Shown here: positions 41,838 to 52,353 of the stretch, piece by piece
Numbering within the stretch: position 1 is the stretch's first letter
Layout: the number at the start of each line of letters is the position of its first letter
Program-made: the position numbers and the translations under genes
Notes under the pieces: generated by a model
What the model was told of the DNA's origin: nothing
The model's input: the letters and a program-made list of their open reading frames with translations, nothing else
Database searches by the model: none
From: an uncultured Armatimonadota bacterium
GTDB lineage: Bacteria > Armatimonadota > Fimbriimonadia > Fimbriimonadales > Fimbriimonadaceae
Direction of reading: 5' to 3'
DNA length: 64,000 bases
Assembly (NCBI GenBank): GCA_903927345.1
Contig: CAIYMO010000017.1
Location: 150,250 to 214,249, forward strand

Positions 41838-44113
41838 GAACTTTTCCACGCCACCGCGGCTTTACCTTGATCGAACTGATCACGGTTATGGCAATCTCGA
41901 CGATCCTGCTTGGGATCATCGTGGTTCCGATGTTCGAGAGCTTCAAGGCGACTCGAACTGCCCAGGCTTTTGCAGATGCTCAAGATAAGGCCAGGTTGCT
42001 CACGGAGCGCTTGACTCGAGAGATCAGTGAATCGGTAGGCGTTAAGGATGTTGAGGGCGTTGGCGGTCGCGTCAGCGTAGTCGTCCCAATTCCTCGCCGA
42101 GGACTTCTCGATGATGGAACCGTCATCACGGTCCCAGCTGCCCAGCAATGGGTGACTGTCGGCATGAACTACACCAAGCTGGACATCGTTTTGCCGGCTA
42201 AGGTTGGCGTTCGTGGCGTAGGTGGTGGTTTCATTGACCCAAATACCGGAAAGGAAGACCCAACGCTTCGAGCTCCAAAGGGTCAAGTACAGCTGCCGTT
42301 GGCTCCCGGAACTACGATCCGACGTTACTGGGTTGGTCTCCGCGATCCTTTCACGAATTACCTCAACCCCTACGACGGTTTGCTTTCCGCTCGGTCGGGC
42401 TCGCGCGACAACCTCTATGTTCTCTACATGGCCGAGGTTGAGCCAGTTGTACGAGTTGCTGGCGTGCCGACCGTGAATGCGGCGTTCTTCGACGTTGATC
42501 CTGCCGACGGATCCGGGCGGACTCCGCTTTACAACAATCCAGATTTCTTCCTGGCGACCGGTGCTGGCGCGGGTACTCCGGTTAACAACGATCTTAAGGC
42601 CGACCGAATCAGAAACTGGCTCAACAAAGCCCAAATCGTGACCGAGCTGAGTCGGTACGACATGATTCAGCCTATCTATGACAAGAGCTCGCAAGTCGTC
42701 AAGCTCAACGACTCAGGCGGAGGCGTCTATTCTCCCCGAGTAACCCCTCTGATTCAATTCCGCCCTTCTCACGTTGATGGCGATAGCTCAGACGCGGCGA
42801 TGACCATGCCTCTTGGTGCGGAAACCGAAGGTGCAGATCAGCTTGGTTCGGAAACCTACGTTGGTAAGTACGGCGCCTGGAGCAGTCTTACCGTCAGGTC
42901 TTATCCTGGCAATTATGCTCCTCCACAAGCGTATCAGATCGCGCGCACTGAACTTGATCAGCTGAAGACGTTCTACTTTGATCCGACAACCGGCGTGGCA
43001 GACACGACAGTTGGATCGGGAGTGGAGTTGTTCAACATCTCTGCTTATCTTGATTTGGCTAAGCGAAAGTATCTTGGCGACGCAACTGCGCAATATCCGT
43101 TTACGCAGTCGACATCAGTAGCCGCATCAACAAATCCGGGCGCGTCTGTGTTCAAGCCATTCTCGGTTAACCAAGAGAAGGGAAGAATCTCGTCGAGCTT
43201 CGCGATTGCTGATCACGGTAACGTCGCGCAGAATCCAAACGCGGCAGCGAATCTGTTCGCGCCAAACGACTTCAATCCAAACAACCTGCCGCAAATTGCC
43301 GCTCAAAGCACAACGGCAAGTGGATGGGCTGTGACTGATTCCGCTCTGACCCCAATCACCGATCCCGCTGTTGCGGCAGGAACCTTCGATGTGGCTCCGT
43401 TCTACGATGCGGCTTTCGATCGATTCAACATTAATCGTGTCTTCAACAAGGTCTGGGCCGACGCTCAGGCTGGTCGAAACGGAATTCCTGCTCAGTTTGG
43501 CGAAGTCGGCGGAGCTCATCGATTCATCGATCTTCGTCTAGTTCCGCAGGGTGACCGGACTCCGAGCCCGCTGGCAACCTACCCCAACGCCTCGATCGTT
43601 CCAAGCTCCGAAGAAGTCTGGGGACCTGATCAGAATCCAGGCGCTAACTACGGCTACGAAGTGCGTTACCGACGAGTTAACAAGGAACCAGGGCCAAACG
43701 AGTATCGAATTAACTACACGAACATTCCTGAGCCTTCAGGTGCTGGATACTCGGCACTCGGTCTTCCTGTGCCCCCAGCCACCTACACGGCAAGTAGCTT
43801 CGTGAGCGCAGTCGTTCAACCTCGCTATAAAGTCGGTTACATCCAACTCTGTTCTAATCCAGAAGTCCCGATTCCTGCGTCAATGAGAGTTCGCGGAGTC
43901 GCCTCGGGAACAACTTTCGACGTTCCAGGTCGAATTCGTGTGGCCTATCGATTCCAGTTCACAAATGCTGCCGACACAGTTCGAGTTGACTACGATACTC
44001 GGCAGCTGATGCAGATCCTGGTAACGATTCGTAACTATCCGCAATCGAGCGTGCCAAACCCGCAGACCGTCACGATGAAGGCAACCGCCAACGTCAAGAA
44101 CTTTATTCGCTAA
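41834..44113 (+). CDS. Giant prepilin-like protein, GspJ/PilW position
   Basis: A 759-residue protein with a standard prepilin N-terminus: MRTFPRHRG, then FTLIELITVMAISTILLGIIVV (Gly -1, Phe +1, Glu +5). The helix continues FESFKATRTAQAFADAQDKARLLTERLTREI, as in GspJ/PilW. The rest is a large beta-rich ectodomain with many aromatic and Asn residues and no domain I can name. Usual GspJ or PilW is about 200-350 residues. AGGAGA eight bases upstream supports ATG 41834, which overlaps the previous stop. The next gene follows after nine bases. Confidence 0.85.
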   Translation: MRTFPRHRGFTLIELITVMAISTILLGIIVVPMFESFKATRTAQAFADAQDKARLLTERLTREISESVGVKDVEGVGGRVSVVVPIPRRGLLDDGTVITVPAAQQWVTVGMNYTKLDIVLPAKVGVRGVGGGFIDPNTGKEDPTLRAPKGQVQLPLAPGTTIRRYWVGLRDPFTNYLNPYDGLLSARSGSRDNLYVLYMAEVEPVVRVAGVPTVNAAFFDVDPADGSGRTPLYNNPDFFLATGAGAGTPVNNDLKADRIRNWLNKAQIVTELSRYDMIQPIYDKSSQVVKLNDSGGGVYSPRVTPLIQFRPSHVDGDSSDAAMTMPLGAETEGADQLGSETYVGKYGAWSSLTVRSYPGNYAPPQAYQIARTELDQLKTFYFDPTTGVADTTVGSGVELFNISAYLDLAKRKYLGDATAQYPFTQSTSVAASTNPGASVFKPFSVNQEKGRISSSFAIADHGNVAQNPNAAANLFAPNDFNPNNLPQIAAQSTTASGWAVTDSALTPITDPAVAAGTFDVAPFYDAAFDRFNINRVFNKVWADAQAGRNGIPAQFGEVGGAHRFIDLRLVPQGDRTPSPLATYPNASIVPSSEEVWGPDQNPGANYGYEVRYRRVNKEPGPNEYRINYTNIPEPSGAGYSALGLPVPPATYTASSFVSAVVQPRYKVGYIQLCSNPEVPIPASMRVRGVASGTTFDVPGRIRVAYRFQFTNAADTVRVDYDTRQLMQILVTIRNYPQSSVPNPQTVTMKATANVKNFIR

Positions 44114-44122
44114 AAGACCGCC

Positions 44123-47100
44123 ATGAAATTGATGCAACGAAACCGTCGATCACAACAAGGGCAAACGCTCATTATCGCGTTGCTTATCCTTGGTGTGCTG
44201 CTAATTCTGGGCGCAGTCTTTGCGGGGATTTTGAGCCGAACCATCAAGGGCACCCAGCTCTCCAAGACTCGAGGCCAAAGCAATGACTTTGCTGAGTCCG
44301 GCGTTCGGTATGCCCACTCCCAGTTAGTAAACAGCGAACTCGGAGCCGACTGGCGCGGTCAGCCAGAAGTGATTGTGGAAACGGCGGTTAACTTCACCCG
44401 TGATCCAGACATTTACTATCTTCGACCAGCATCGTCCGCCTTCCTGACCCCAGGCACTAACCGAGCGGATAAAGGCGGTCCTGACGGGCTGGGACCTTAT
44501 TTCCGCGTCCTTTACCGTGGCGGTCGAGCGCTGATTCGGGTTCGATACGCCGCTGGCGACGAAAGCAACTTCAGCGCGCAAGCCGAGGGTTACCTGAAGA
44601 CCCCAGGCATGGCTCACAACTACCTCGTTATCGAATCAGTCGGTCGGCAGGGTGACGTAAATCCTAACGATCCATCCCTAGCCGGAAATCGTGGTGCGGT
44701 TCAGTATGTTAACTTCGCTTCGCAAGCAGCGATGGTTACCGAAATCGCTCGAATGCGTGAATACGATTCGAAAGAGATCACTGGTCGAAAACTCATCGCT
44801 TTTGCTCAAATTGGAATCATCGACTACGCCCGTTTTGTGACCAATAAGCATCGGCTTGCCCAACCATTGGAAATCGGTATGTCCGTAGATTCCGGAGCGC
44901 GTTACCGAGAGAATGTTGCATCTACTCCTGAAGGTGTCGTAGTTAACGCACCGGTCGGACACGGTGGCATTGCCAGTGTCCCTGATTTCGGTCTTGGGGG
45001 ACCAGCAGCAACTCAATCCGCAGTTTGGTTCGGTGGTTCTCTCCGGTCGAATACGGACGTCAAGTTTGTTGGTAACACCGAGTTCAGCCTCAGCAAGTCG
45101 CTCGGTGAAGGCATCTTCGTTGCAGGCGCAATCGCTGCTGAAAATGGTGCACAAGTTACCATCCGCAAGTCGGAGTGGAACGCAGGTACGAACTCGTGGC
45201 TAAATACAACTCCGGCACCTGTCTTGGACAGCTACAGCAATCTCTTCTCAACCCTTGGCGGAATCATCCGGGACGGTATTTCCGGAACTGACTCGAATCA
45301 GGATGCGCGCAACGTCGGTTACACAACCGCTCCAACGATTTTGGGATCAGGTGAAGGTGGAGATGCCTCGGCCATCAGCCGCTACGTAAAGATGACCCGC
45401 GACTCTGGTCGCATTCAGGGTGGAGCTACCTACAGCGGACAGTTTGGCCACGGCGAAGGGATCTACGTCGACAACTTCTCAGACTATCAAACTCCGGTTG
45501 ACGAAGAAGGTCGCCGAGCTGCCGGTGGTTCGGCATCGTTGGTTCAAGACTGGCTCAATCCTTACGGAGACGGAGTTACGTTCCGTTCCGGATGGCATGG
45601 ACCGTTCTACATCCCTGTCGGCGCGATGGTTCACTTCGACAAGGACGGCTTTATCGTCAGCCGAAACGCATTCCCTGATCAGAACGTCAACGAGCGAACC
45701 TGGCGCAACCCAGATGGCTCAGATACCGGACTCACCGCAAACCGATATCGTGTCGGTTACGGCACCGATGGTCAGATTCACGTCGTTAACCAGGCAACCG
45801 CCGGTATCGGGAATTCAATCAACGGAACCCTGACACCTGCGCAGTACATGAATGGTCCTGTGTTCAACGGAGTCATGTACTTCGAAGGCAATGCACGCGT
45901 TCGTGGAGTCATCCCTACCGACGTCCAGATCACCTTGGTTTCAGGTCGGACGATTTACATCGAAGGCAGCATCCTGAAGGGTGTCCAGGCAAACGATGTC
46001 ACGAGTGCAACTCCAGCAGTTCTGACCAATGGTCGACTCAATCGAGCTTCAAAGTCTGCGTTGATGTTGATGGCTAAAGACTATGTAACTCTGAATCCAA
46101 CGATGTTCACGGGTCCTTCCAGTGAGCGCGGTGCAAGCGTTGCATTGGCTTCGAGCGGCCTTGGTGGTTACAGCCCCGTAAAGCTCGGTGCTCCAGACGG
46201 CGCAACGACCCTTCAACTTGACCTTCCTCTTTCTCCGCTTAGTCCAGCGGACGGAGCAACTCTGCTTCCTTATGAGTCACGAGTTCCTGCTCCAATCGGC
46301 TACTACGAGTGGGATCCAGCCTCTCCAAATGCGCCGACCGGAACCGGAGCCCGTGTCAACACCAATCTGCTCTTGACGCACGCATTGGAATTCACAAACC
46401 CTGGTCCAGCAAACGCATTCTTCAACCTGCAAGTGAACCCCGGAAACCAAGTTTCTGGAGCATCACCGTATCAGTTCGAAACTTTGGGATCGCAGACGAA
46501 CACCGCGCAGATCATTTGGGCTTCGATCAACAATCCTGCCCCAGCGCCTGCGTTTGCTCCAATCTATGGTCTTGGAAACGAAGCTTGGCAACAGTCGCCG
46601 AAGTTTGAAACGGTTCAGATTCCGTTGATTGCTCCCGCTTCAACGACGCTGGACATGGTCAACAACCGATTCGCAAACACCTTTAACGCGAACAGCTACG
46701 AATTGCTGATGCAGAACACCAACTATCTTGAGTTGGGTCTCACCCAATTCGGAACTCAGGCAAGCGGTAACTATATGCTCGCTCGATCGGCGGCCGTCCC
46801 AATGGACGTGCGCATTGAGGCGTCTGTTTTCGCTGAGGAAGGTTCGTTCTTCGTCATTCCTGGTGACTGGTTCAATACGAATCCAAACGATCGACGCGAC
46901 GTCTTCGAACAGCGCGTTGCCGTACTCGGTGGAACCGCTGCCGCACGGGCACAAGCTGCCCAAGAGCGACTCGAGAACTTCGGTACGACGCCTTATGCTC
47001 CGTTCTATGCTGAGCCCGCCGACATCAAAATCAGCATTGTTGGTTCGATCGCAGAAAACATGTCTCCGCCTATCTCGCAACAAGCAGAGTGGCAGAAGAA

Positions 47101-47419
47101 GTGGGGATGGATTCCGACCAAGCAGGCCGGCGTCTTCAATCCCGCGAACGGTGCCAGTCGAAACATCCCGTTCTCTCACGTTAGCGCTTGGACGAAGACC
47201 AGCCCAGCCGCAAGACCGTTCACCGAGAATCTGATCGTTAGCTACGATCCAATGCTCGCAACCGGTCGTGCAGATGGCTTCTCGACCAACACCCCGCTCA
47301 ATGACCCGGTTAATCCCGCGATTCGAACGACAACAATCAACGGAGTCACGCATCAGCTACCGCCGATGCCAAGGCTCCCCGTAAGTCCGACCCTTGCATT
47401 CTTTGGAGAAGTAAAGTGA
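44123..47419 (+). CDS. Giant prepilin-like protein, GspK/PilX position
   Basis: A 1098-residue protein. The N-terminus has QQG then QTLIIALLILGVLLILGAVFAGI: a helix with Gly at -1 but Ile in place of Glu at +5, as in GspK and PilX, which lack that glutamate. The helix continues LSRTIKGTQLSKTRGQSNDFAESGVRYAHSQL. The very large ectodomain is rich in Asn, Gly and Thr, with repeated strands. PilX and GspK are normally 200-350 residues. No Shine-Dalgarno sequence is seen at this start. Its stop overlaps the GTG of the next gene. Confidence 0.83.
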   Translation: MKLMQRNRRSQQGQTLIIALLILGVLLILGAVFAGILSRTIKGTQLSKTRGQSNDFAESGVRYAHSQLVNSELGADWRGQPEVIVETAVNFTRDPDIYYLRPASSAFLTPGTNRADKGGPDGLGPYFRVLYRGGRALIRVRYAAGDESNFSAQAEGYLKTPGMAHNYLVIESVGRQGDVNPNDPSLAGNRGAVQYVNFASQAAMVTEIARMREYDSKEITGRKLIAFAQIGIIDYARFVTNKHRLAQPLEIGMSVDSGARYRENVASTPEGVVVNAPVGHGGIASVPDFGLGGPAATQSAVWFGGSLRSNTDVKFVGNTEFSLSKSLGEGIFVAGAIAAENGAQVTIRKSEWNAGTNSWLNTTPAPVLDSYSNLFSTLGGIIRDGISGTDSNQDARNVGYTTAPTILGSGEGGDASAISRYVKMTRDSGRIQGGATYSGQFGHGEGIYVDNFSDYQTPVDEEGRRAAGGSASLVQDWLNPYGDGVTFRSGWHGPFYIPVGAMVHFDKDGFIVSRNAFPDQNVNERTWRNPDGSDTGLTANRYRVGYGTDGQIHVVNQATAGIGNSINGTLTPAQYMNGPVFNGVMYFEGNARVRGVIPTDVQITLVSGRTIYIEGSILKGVQANDVTSATPAVLTNGRLNRASKSALMLMAKDYVTLNPTMFTGPSSERGASVALASSGLGGYSPVKLGAPDGATTLQLDLPLSPLSPADGATLLPYESRVPAPIGYYEWDPASPNAPTGTGARVNTNLLLTHALEFTNPGPANAFFNLQVNPGNQVSGASPYQFETLGSQTNTAQIIWASINNPAPAPAFAPIYGLGNEAWQQSPKFETVQIPLIAPASTTLDMVNNRFANTFNANSYELLMQNTNYLELGLTQFGTQASGNYMLARSAAVPMDVRIEASVFAEEGSFFVIPGDWFNTNPNDRRDVFEQRVAVLGGTAAARAQAAQERLENFGTTPYAPFYAEPADIKISIVGSIAENMSPPISQQAEWQKKWGWIPTKQAGVFNPANGASRNIPFSHVSAWTKTSPAARPFTENLIVSYDPMLATGRADGFSTNTPLNDPVNPAIRTTTINGVTHQLPPMPRLPVSPTLAFFGEVK

Positions 47420-50400
47420 TCAAGCGAATAACTCTCGCCCTAGGTGCCCTGGCAATCGCTGGGGCTTCGCTGGCTCAACAGAGCTACGCGATGCGGAAAA
47501 CGGATATCCGTGCCGCATATTTCCACCTCAATGGAGATCACCAACCAGTCGGATTGCAATACTCGGCAACCGCTCCCCACGTTTGGTTCAATGTTGATTC
47601 TAACGCCGCATTGAAGCCCGCTGGCTGGAACATTTACAACCCACTCGCGCCAGGAGTCCTCACGAGCCAAGCGGCTTCGTTCTTCTCATCAATCTACGCT
47701 GATACTCCTGCCGCAGGGATTGAGCAAACCAAGCGCATGGCTGGATACTGGTGGCTTGATGTCGCCGGACTGACGGATGAAGACATGTCCCTTTTGGACG
47801 TCGGGCTGCTTCAGGTGACCACGCCAAACCTTCAAGTCACCCCTGGTGATCGTGAGCGACTTCGACGCTTTGTCGACAAAGGCGGTGTCCTTTGGATCGA
47901 CTTGGCCTTCGGCTCGTTCGACCAGTCCAACGGTTCCGTTTTCCCATTCCGCCTGAACTATCCAGGTACCCCGAACGCAAACCCACAATGGGACGTTCAG
48001 AGTCCTCTGCTTCGATACCCAAATACTCTGACGAACAACGAGATTCAAACTCTCGCAACGGGTCCGAACTACGGTCTCGAACCAATTTTCCGCGGAAACA
48101 TCGAGCCCGTTGACCTCTCAACTGAGGGAGCTTCGGCAGTTAACCCGCTTCTCAACAGTATCGTTGGTCTCACCGGAAGCTACAGTCAACTCAAGCCCGT
48201 CACCGCAGCTGCAGGAAGCCCGACGGCGATGCTTGGCCGATTGGGAGACGGATACGTAGTTGTCACCTCGCGAGGCGCCTCCGAAATGGCGAGCCGAACG
48301 AGTGCTTCGACCAACCGCCGGTTCTTCGCAGCTGACCCAAGTGGACAGCTCGGTCGAACTGGAGCCGCGTCCTTGGAAGCTTCCGCTGCAATCAAGTTTG
48401 CAGTCAATATCATTTCTCTCGCCGCCGAGTCATCACAGAACGGTGGCGGCAGTCGCCGAAACTTTGGTTCGTTCATCGATGTCGGCGCACCTTTGCTCCA
48501 AACTTGGAACGCAGGTTACGGCGCAGGGTCGACGTACACGGCAGATGCAACCGACAACCGATCTCCAGTCATTTACAAAGGCTTGACTGTTGCGGTGGCC
48601 GACAACCGCGTTATGGTGCTTGATGGCGATCCTCGTTCAGACGCGGATGGCGACGGGAACCCCGACGATGGACTTCAAGATCTGAGCCTCGGCGAGGACC
48701 GTGATCTTGTCTGGGCAAGCAACATCTTCCCCGGAAAGATCTCGAGCGCAGTGTGCGTCGAGGTCCCTTCCGCAGCAACCCTTGCCTTGCGTGACCTCGT
48801 CTTGGTCACGACGGAGAACGGTCAACTCGCGATCTTCTCGCTCTTTGACAACAACCGACGACTCCGAGCTGGAACCGCTCTCGTACCAGACGCCGTTCTA
48901 ACTCCCGGAATCGGTGGATCTGCATCGTCCGTTGCTGGAGAGTATCCAGTAGCTCCAACCGTCCACGAAGGCATCGCTTACGTTGCCGACACCGTCAACT
49001 CCGCCGGGAGTGACGTCGGTCGAATCTGGCAAGTTGATCTTCGTACCCTCAGCGTTGTTCAGAGCCCGGTCACTTCGACTAACTTCATGTTTGGTGGAAC
49101 TGCCGCTAACATTCAGCGAATTTCTGGTTCGCCAACGGTTGGCTACATCCCAATTCTTGACAACTCTGGTGGACTTGACAAGGTCATCTACGCTCCTCTG
49201 AAGGAGCAATCTTCGCCTCCCGCGAATGCAGGCGTCATCTCGCTCTGGGCAGGAGCCAAGGGTGAGCGGCCAGCGTCGGTCTCAGAGTCAGGTGGCGTTG
49301 TTTCGATCATTACGCGCGCCGGAGACAAGGGTGGCTTGCCGGTTTATCTCAGTGCAGCAACTGGAGACCCACTAGGATTCAGGATTTCTATCGTCCGAAC
49401 CAACGGTACTGTCCTAACCGCTTCGCAACTGGCTTCACTCTTCACCGGGGCAATCACTCAGAGCAACGGAACCGTTTCGCTAACGCTGAACCCAATGGCT
49501 GCTTGGCCCCCGGCTGGAGTTGATCCAGACAACGGAATCCGCGTTGACTACTCCATCGACTGGGGTGCAGCGTTCCCGAGTCAAACCGCCGGAATCGAGC
49601 GTGGTCGATTGAATTTCCCATCACCATCGGGTCTTCAACGAACCGTTGTCGGAGGAATCGCTCTCTCGCCAACCGGAACCATGTACGCCACAGTCAGTAC
49701 GCAGAACGCGACTCCAGTTGCGTTCAATGTAAACGACTATAACGGCTCTCTCTTCGCGATTCGTGAAGAAGGCAAGGGTCAGTTCCGTTGCCCGTGGAAG
49801 TGGGACCTCTACCCTCAACACAGTTTCTCCAACGGCGGAACGTCGACGACAGTTCAGTCAGTTCTTGCTGACAACGATCCTGTCCAAAACCTCTCGGTGC
49901 CAGTCGGTGCCGGTTCGATCAACCTGAACTTTGTGCTTGGCGGTGGCTATCGCCTCGCCACGTTCCAAGGCGCTCCGGTCATTCGAAACGGCGAAGTCTA
50001 CGTTTCTGTGAGTGGCGCGAAGCGAAGTCTTGGCGGATTCAGCGTCCCCGCTGGAGCAATCCTTTGCTTTGCAGACGATGCGTCCACCCGAGAAATTCGA
50101 ATTGGTCGACGACTCGGACAAAATGCCATCGTCGTGCAGCCCGACTTGGCTCGATCTTCAGATCCATCCAACCCGACGACGTTCTCGTCTCTTCCTCAGG
50201 CGAACATCCGAGTAGAGAAAGAAGAAGGGCAAGTTGGCGGAATCATCCGACTCGATAATCTGTTCACCGCTCAGCGAGGCCAGATTACAGATTCGATCAG
50301 CGTGAGCCAACCAGTGATCGTTCGGCAAGACGGAATGCAGGACATGATCATCGATCCTTCCCAACAAGGTGATCGATGGAACCCGCTCAAGTGGTACACG

Positions 50401-52329
50401 ATTCTTCACGGTACACAGCTCACCAGCACCGCGCTTGGAACTGGAAACACACTGTTCGTCAGCGGTAAATCGTTCCTCCCTCCCATCCTCAACGGCGTTT
50501 TCCCTGGTGACCCGAACTTCCGAGAGGAAGCAGTCGTCTTCGGACTTCGAACCGATATCGATCCTGGTCTTGCAAAGCGACCAAACGATACCGGAACGTT
50601 TACTACGAACCCTGCGGCCTTCCAGCCGGTCGAGATCATCGCTGACCAAGCACGACCTTATCTGCGACAAGTGATCTCCATGGACTATGTCCGTGCGACG
50701 AACGCCTTCAACGCAACCGAACTCTCTCTGAACCGAATTCGTCCGAGCCAGGTGTTTGTCTGGCCACAGACGCCCCGGAACTCGACCGATAGTGGTCAGA
50801 TTTCGTTCGAGGACTACGTCGTTCGAGTTAACCAGTGCGTCCTCAAAACCTCTGGAACCACCGCGGTCGGATTTACTCCAACAAGCTTCGGCGTGGTTGC
50901 TGGCGACGGAATCCTGGCTGCTTGGAACAATGAGCGGATCTACGGATTTAAGCGAGCAAACACTTGGGTTGCGGATGAAGGTCGAATCGCACTTCTGGAT
51001 CCAAGTGGCAACCCATTGTTCGACTCGAGCAAAGCCGTGATCTCTGGTGCCACTGGTGGAAACACCGCGGCAGTGAACCTACGGCAGTTAGGTCGACCAA
51101 CGCGGATCTATCCAATCTCCGGCTCAAGCGATGTCCTCGTGGTTGATAGTGATAAAGGTCGAGTCTTCCGGATGAACCCATCTGGAGTCGTCGGCCGAGT
51201 CCTATCAGAAATTTCTCTTGACGCCAGCTTTGTTCCGACTGGATACAAGGCAAACGAATCTCTTGAGTTCTCAAATCCACGCGATGCTTGGACTTGGGTA
51301 TCTCAGGAAACTCCGGTAGGCAGCGGTGGTAACAACCGATTCTCCGGCGCTCAAGCGCAAGAGTATTGGGTGCACTATCTTGTTGCCGACCAGGGCAATG
51401 GCAGACTCATCGAGGCAGTAGACCGATACGCCCAAGACCCTACAACGGGACGAATAACAGGACGATTGAGCGAAGGCACACTCCTTTGGCACTCGCCTGC
51501 AGAGGTCAGCGGCGCAGGTTGGGGCTACAACAGCTTCAGCCGGCTTCAAGTTGGCAACCGCTTCGTTGTCGTCGCTGGTATCGGTGGCCGAGCTCCTTCG
51601 CGACGAGATTCGGGAGAGGGTTCAACCGGAATTGGTGACACCGCTCCCACCAACAGCCGAACAAACCAGGCGGGTAATGGCGGCGTCGTGATCTTCGATA
51701 ACCTCCTTCCTGGCGGTTACAGAGTCTTCAACACATTCAACACTCCAGCGGTAGATCACACCATGCGATGGGACTTCGGAACTGGCACTTGGTCAACCAA
51801 TGCAGCTGCGGACGTGCTGGCGCGTGAGCGAGTTATGACCAACCTCCAGTCAGTGACGGCTTCGCTCATTCAAGGAGTAGGCGCTCCGATCTACACGATC
51901 ATGATTGCCGATTCCACTGGGGTTTACGAAGTGCTTGCGGACTCCTCAAATCCGGTGGCTCTGAACACTCGCTGGATGTTGCCATCATGGGCCTACCGCT
52001 CAATGCGACGCCCTGCATCAGCTGCAGGCGTAGTCAGCGGAAACAATCCTGCATCGTTCTTCCCTACCTACGCACGCCGAATTGATGACGACAATGTGAT
52101 CATCGTAAATGGCTACAACGGCGTTACGTTGGGGAACGCTCCATTCGAAGGTGAAGTCGTACAAGTTGATGGCGCATTCGGATCAGGCGTCGTTGCAGAT
52201 ATCGACAAACCTGGCTTCTCCGTATTCGCCCACAACCTTGGGTTCAACTTCAAGAGCATCAAGCTCCTGTTTGGACCAGTTGAAGGAACCCGTGGACTCT
52301 CACTCCCTGTTTTTGCAGATCGACGATAA
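47416..52329 (+). CDS. Giant secreted protein (1637 residues), PilY1 position, propeller-like
   Basis: A 1637-residue exported protein starting at GTG 47416, which overlaps the previous stop. Signal peptide: MIKRITLALGALAIAGASLAQ. There are several blade-like repeats such as PVAPTVHEGIAYVADTVNS and LRDLVLVTTENGQLAIFSLFD. A calcium-loop-like motif, DADGDGNPDD, begins at residue 409; Pseudomonas PilY1 also has a DxNxDGxxD loop in its propeller. No von Willebrand A domain is obvious. Gene order (after three prepilin-like genes) makes it the best PilY1 counterpart, and hence a candidate tip adhesin, but direct homology is not shown. Confidence 0.75.
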   Translation: MIKRITLALGALAIAGASLAQQSYAMRKTDIRAAYFHLNGDHQPVGLQYSATAPHVWFNVDSNAALKPAGWNIYNPLAPGVLTSQAASFFSSIYADTPAAGIEQTKRMAGYWWLDVAGLTDEDMSLLDVGLLQVTTPNLQVTPGDRERLRRFVDKGGVLWIDLAFGSFDQSNGSVFPFRLNYPGTPNANPQWDVQSPLLRYPNTLTNNEIQTLATGPNYGLEPIFRGNIEPVDLSTEGASAVNPLLNSIVGLTGSYSQLKPVTAAAGSPTAMLGRLGDGYVVVTSRGASEMASRTSASTNRRFFAADPSGQLGRTGAASLEASAAIKFAVNIISLAAESSQNGGGSRRNFGSFIDVGAPLLQTWNAGYGAGSTYTADATDNRSPVIYKGLTVAVADNRVMVLDGDPRSDADGDGNPDDGLQDLSLGEDRDLVWASNIFPGKISSAVCVEVPSAATLALRDLVLVTTENGQLAIFSLFDNNRRLRAGTALVPDAVLTPGIGGSASSVAGEYPVAPTVHEGIAYVADTVNSAGSDVGRIWQVDLRTLSVVQSPVTSTNFMFGGTAANIQRISGSPTVGYIPILDNSGGLDKVIYAPLKEQSSPPANAGVISLWAGAKGERPASVSESGGVVSIITRAGDKGGLPVYLSAATGDPLGFRISIVRTNGTVLTASQLASLFTGAITQSNGTVSLTLNPMAAWPPAGVDPDNGIRVDYSIDWGAAFPSQTAGIERGRLNFPSPSGLQRTVVGGIALSPTGTMYATVSTQNATPVAFNVNDYNGSLFAIREEGKGQFRCPWKWDLYPQHSFSNGGTSTTVQSVLADNDPVQNLSVPVGAGSINLNFVLGGGYRLATFQGAPVIRNGEVYVSVSGAKRSLGGFSVPAGAILCFADDASTREIRIGRRLGQNAIVVQPDLARSSDPSNPTTFSSLPQANIRVEKEEGQVGGIIRLDNLFTAQRGQITDSISVSQPVIVRQDGMQDMIIDPSQQGDRWNPLKWYTILHGTQLTSTALGTGNTLFVSGKSFLPPILNGVFPGDPNFREEAVVFGLRTDIDPGLAKRPNDTGTFTTNPAAFQPVEIIADQARPYLRQVISMDYVRATNAFNATELSLNRIRPSQVFVWPQTPRNSTDSGQISFEDYVVRVNQCVLKTSGTTAVGFTPTSFGVVAGDGILAAWNNERIYGFKRANTWVADEGRIALLDPSGNPLFDSSKAVISGATGGNTAAVNLRQLGRPTRIYPISGSSDVLVVDSDKGRVFRMNPSGVVGRVLSEISLDASFVPTGYKANESLEFSNPRDAWTWVSQETPVGSGGNNRFSGAQAQEYWVHYLVADQGNGRLIEAVDRYAQDPTTGRITGRLSEGTLLWHSPAEVSGAGWGYNSFSRLQVGNRFVVVAGIGGRAPSRRDSGEGSTGIGDTAPTNSRTNQAGNGGVVIFDNLLPGGYRVFNTFNTPAVDHTMRWDFGTGTWSTNAAADVLARERVMTNLQSVTASLIQGVGAPIYTIMIADSTGVYEVLADSSNPVALNTRWMLPSWAYRSMRRPASAAGVVSGNNPASFFPTYARRIDDDNVIIVNGYNGVTLGNAPFEGEVVQVDGAFGSGVVADIDKPGFSVFAHNLGFNFKSIKLLFGPVEGTRGLSLPVFADRR

Positions 52330-52353
52330 AGAACTAGCAGCTTGAGGCAAAGC

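Noticed and set aside
47416..52329. Von Willebrand A domain expected in a PilY1-type tip protein
   Set aside because: I looked for a MIDAS DxSxS motif near the N-terminus with a following Thr and Asp and found none convincing, so PilY1 similarity rests on order and the propeller and calcium-loop features only.
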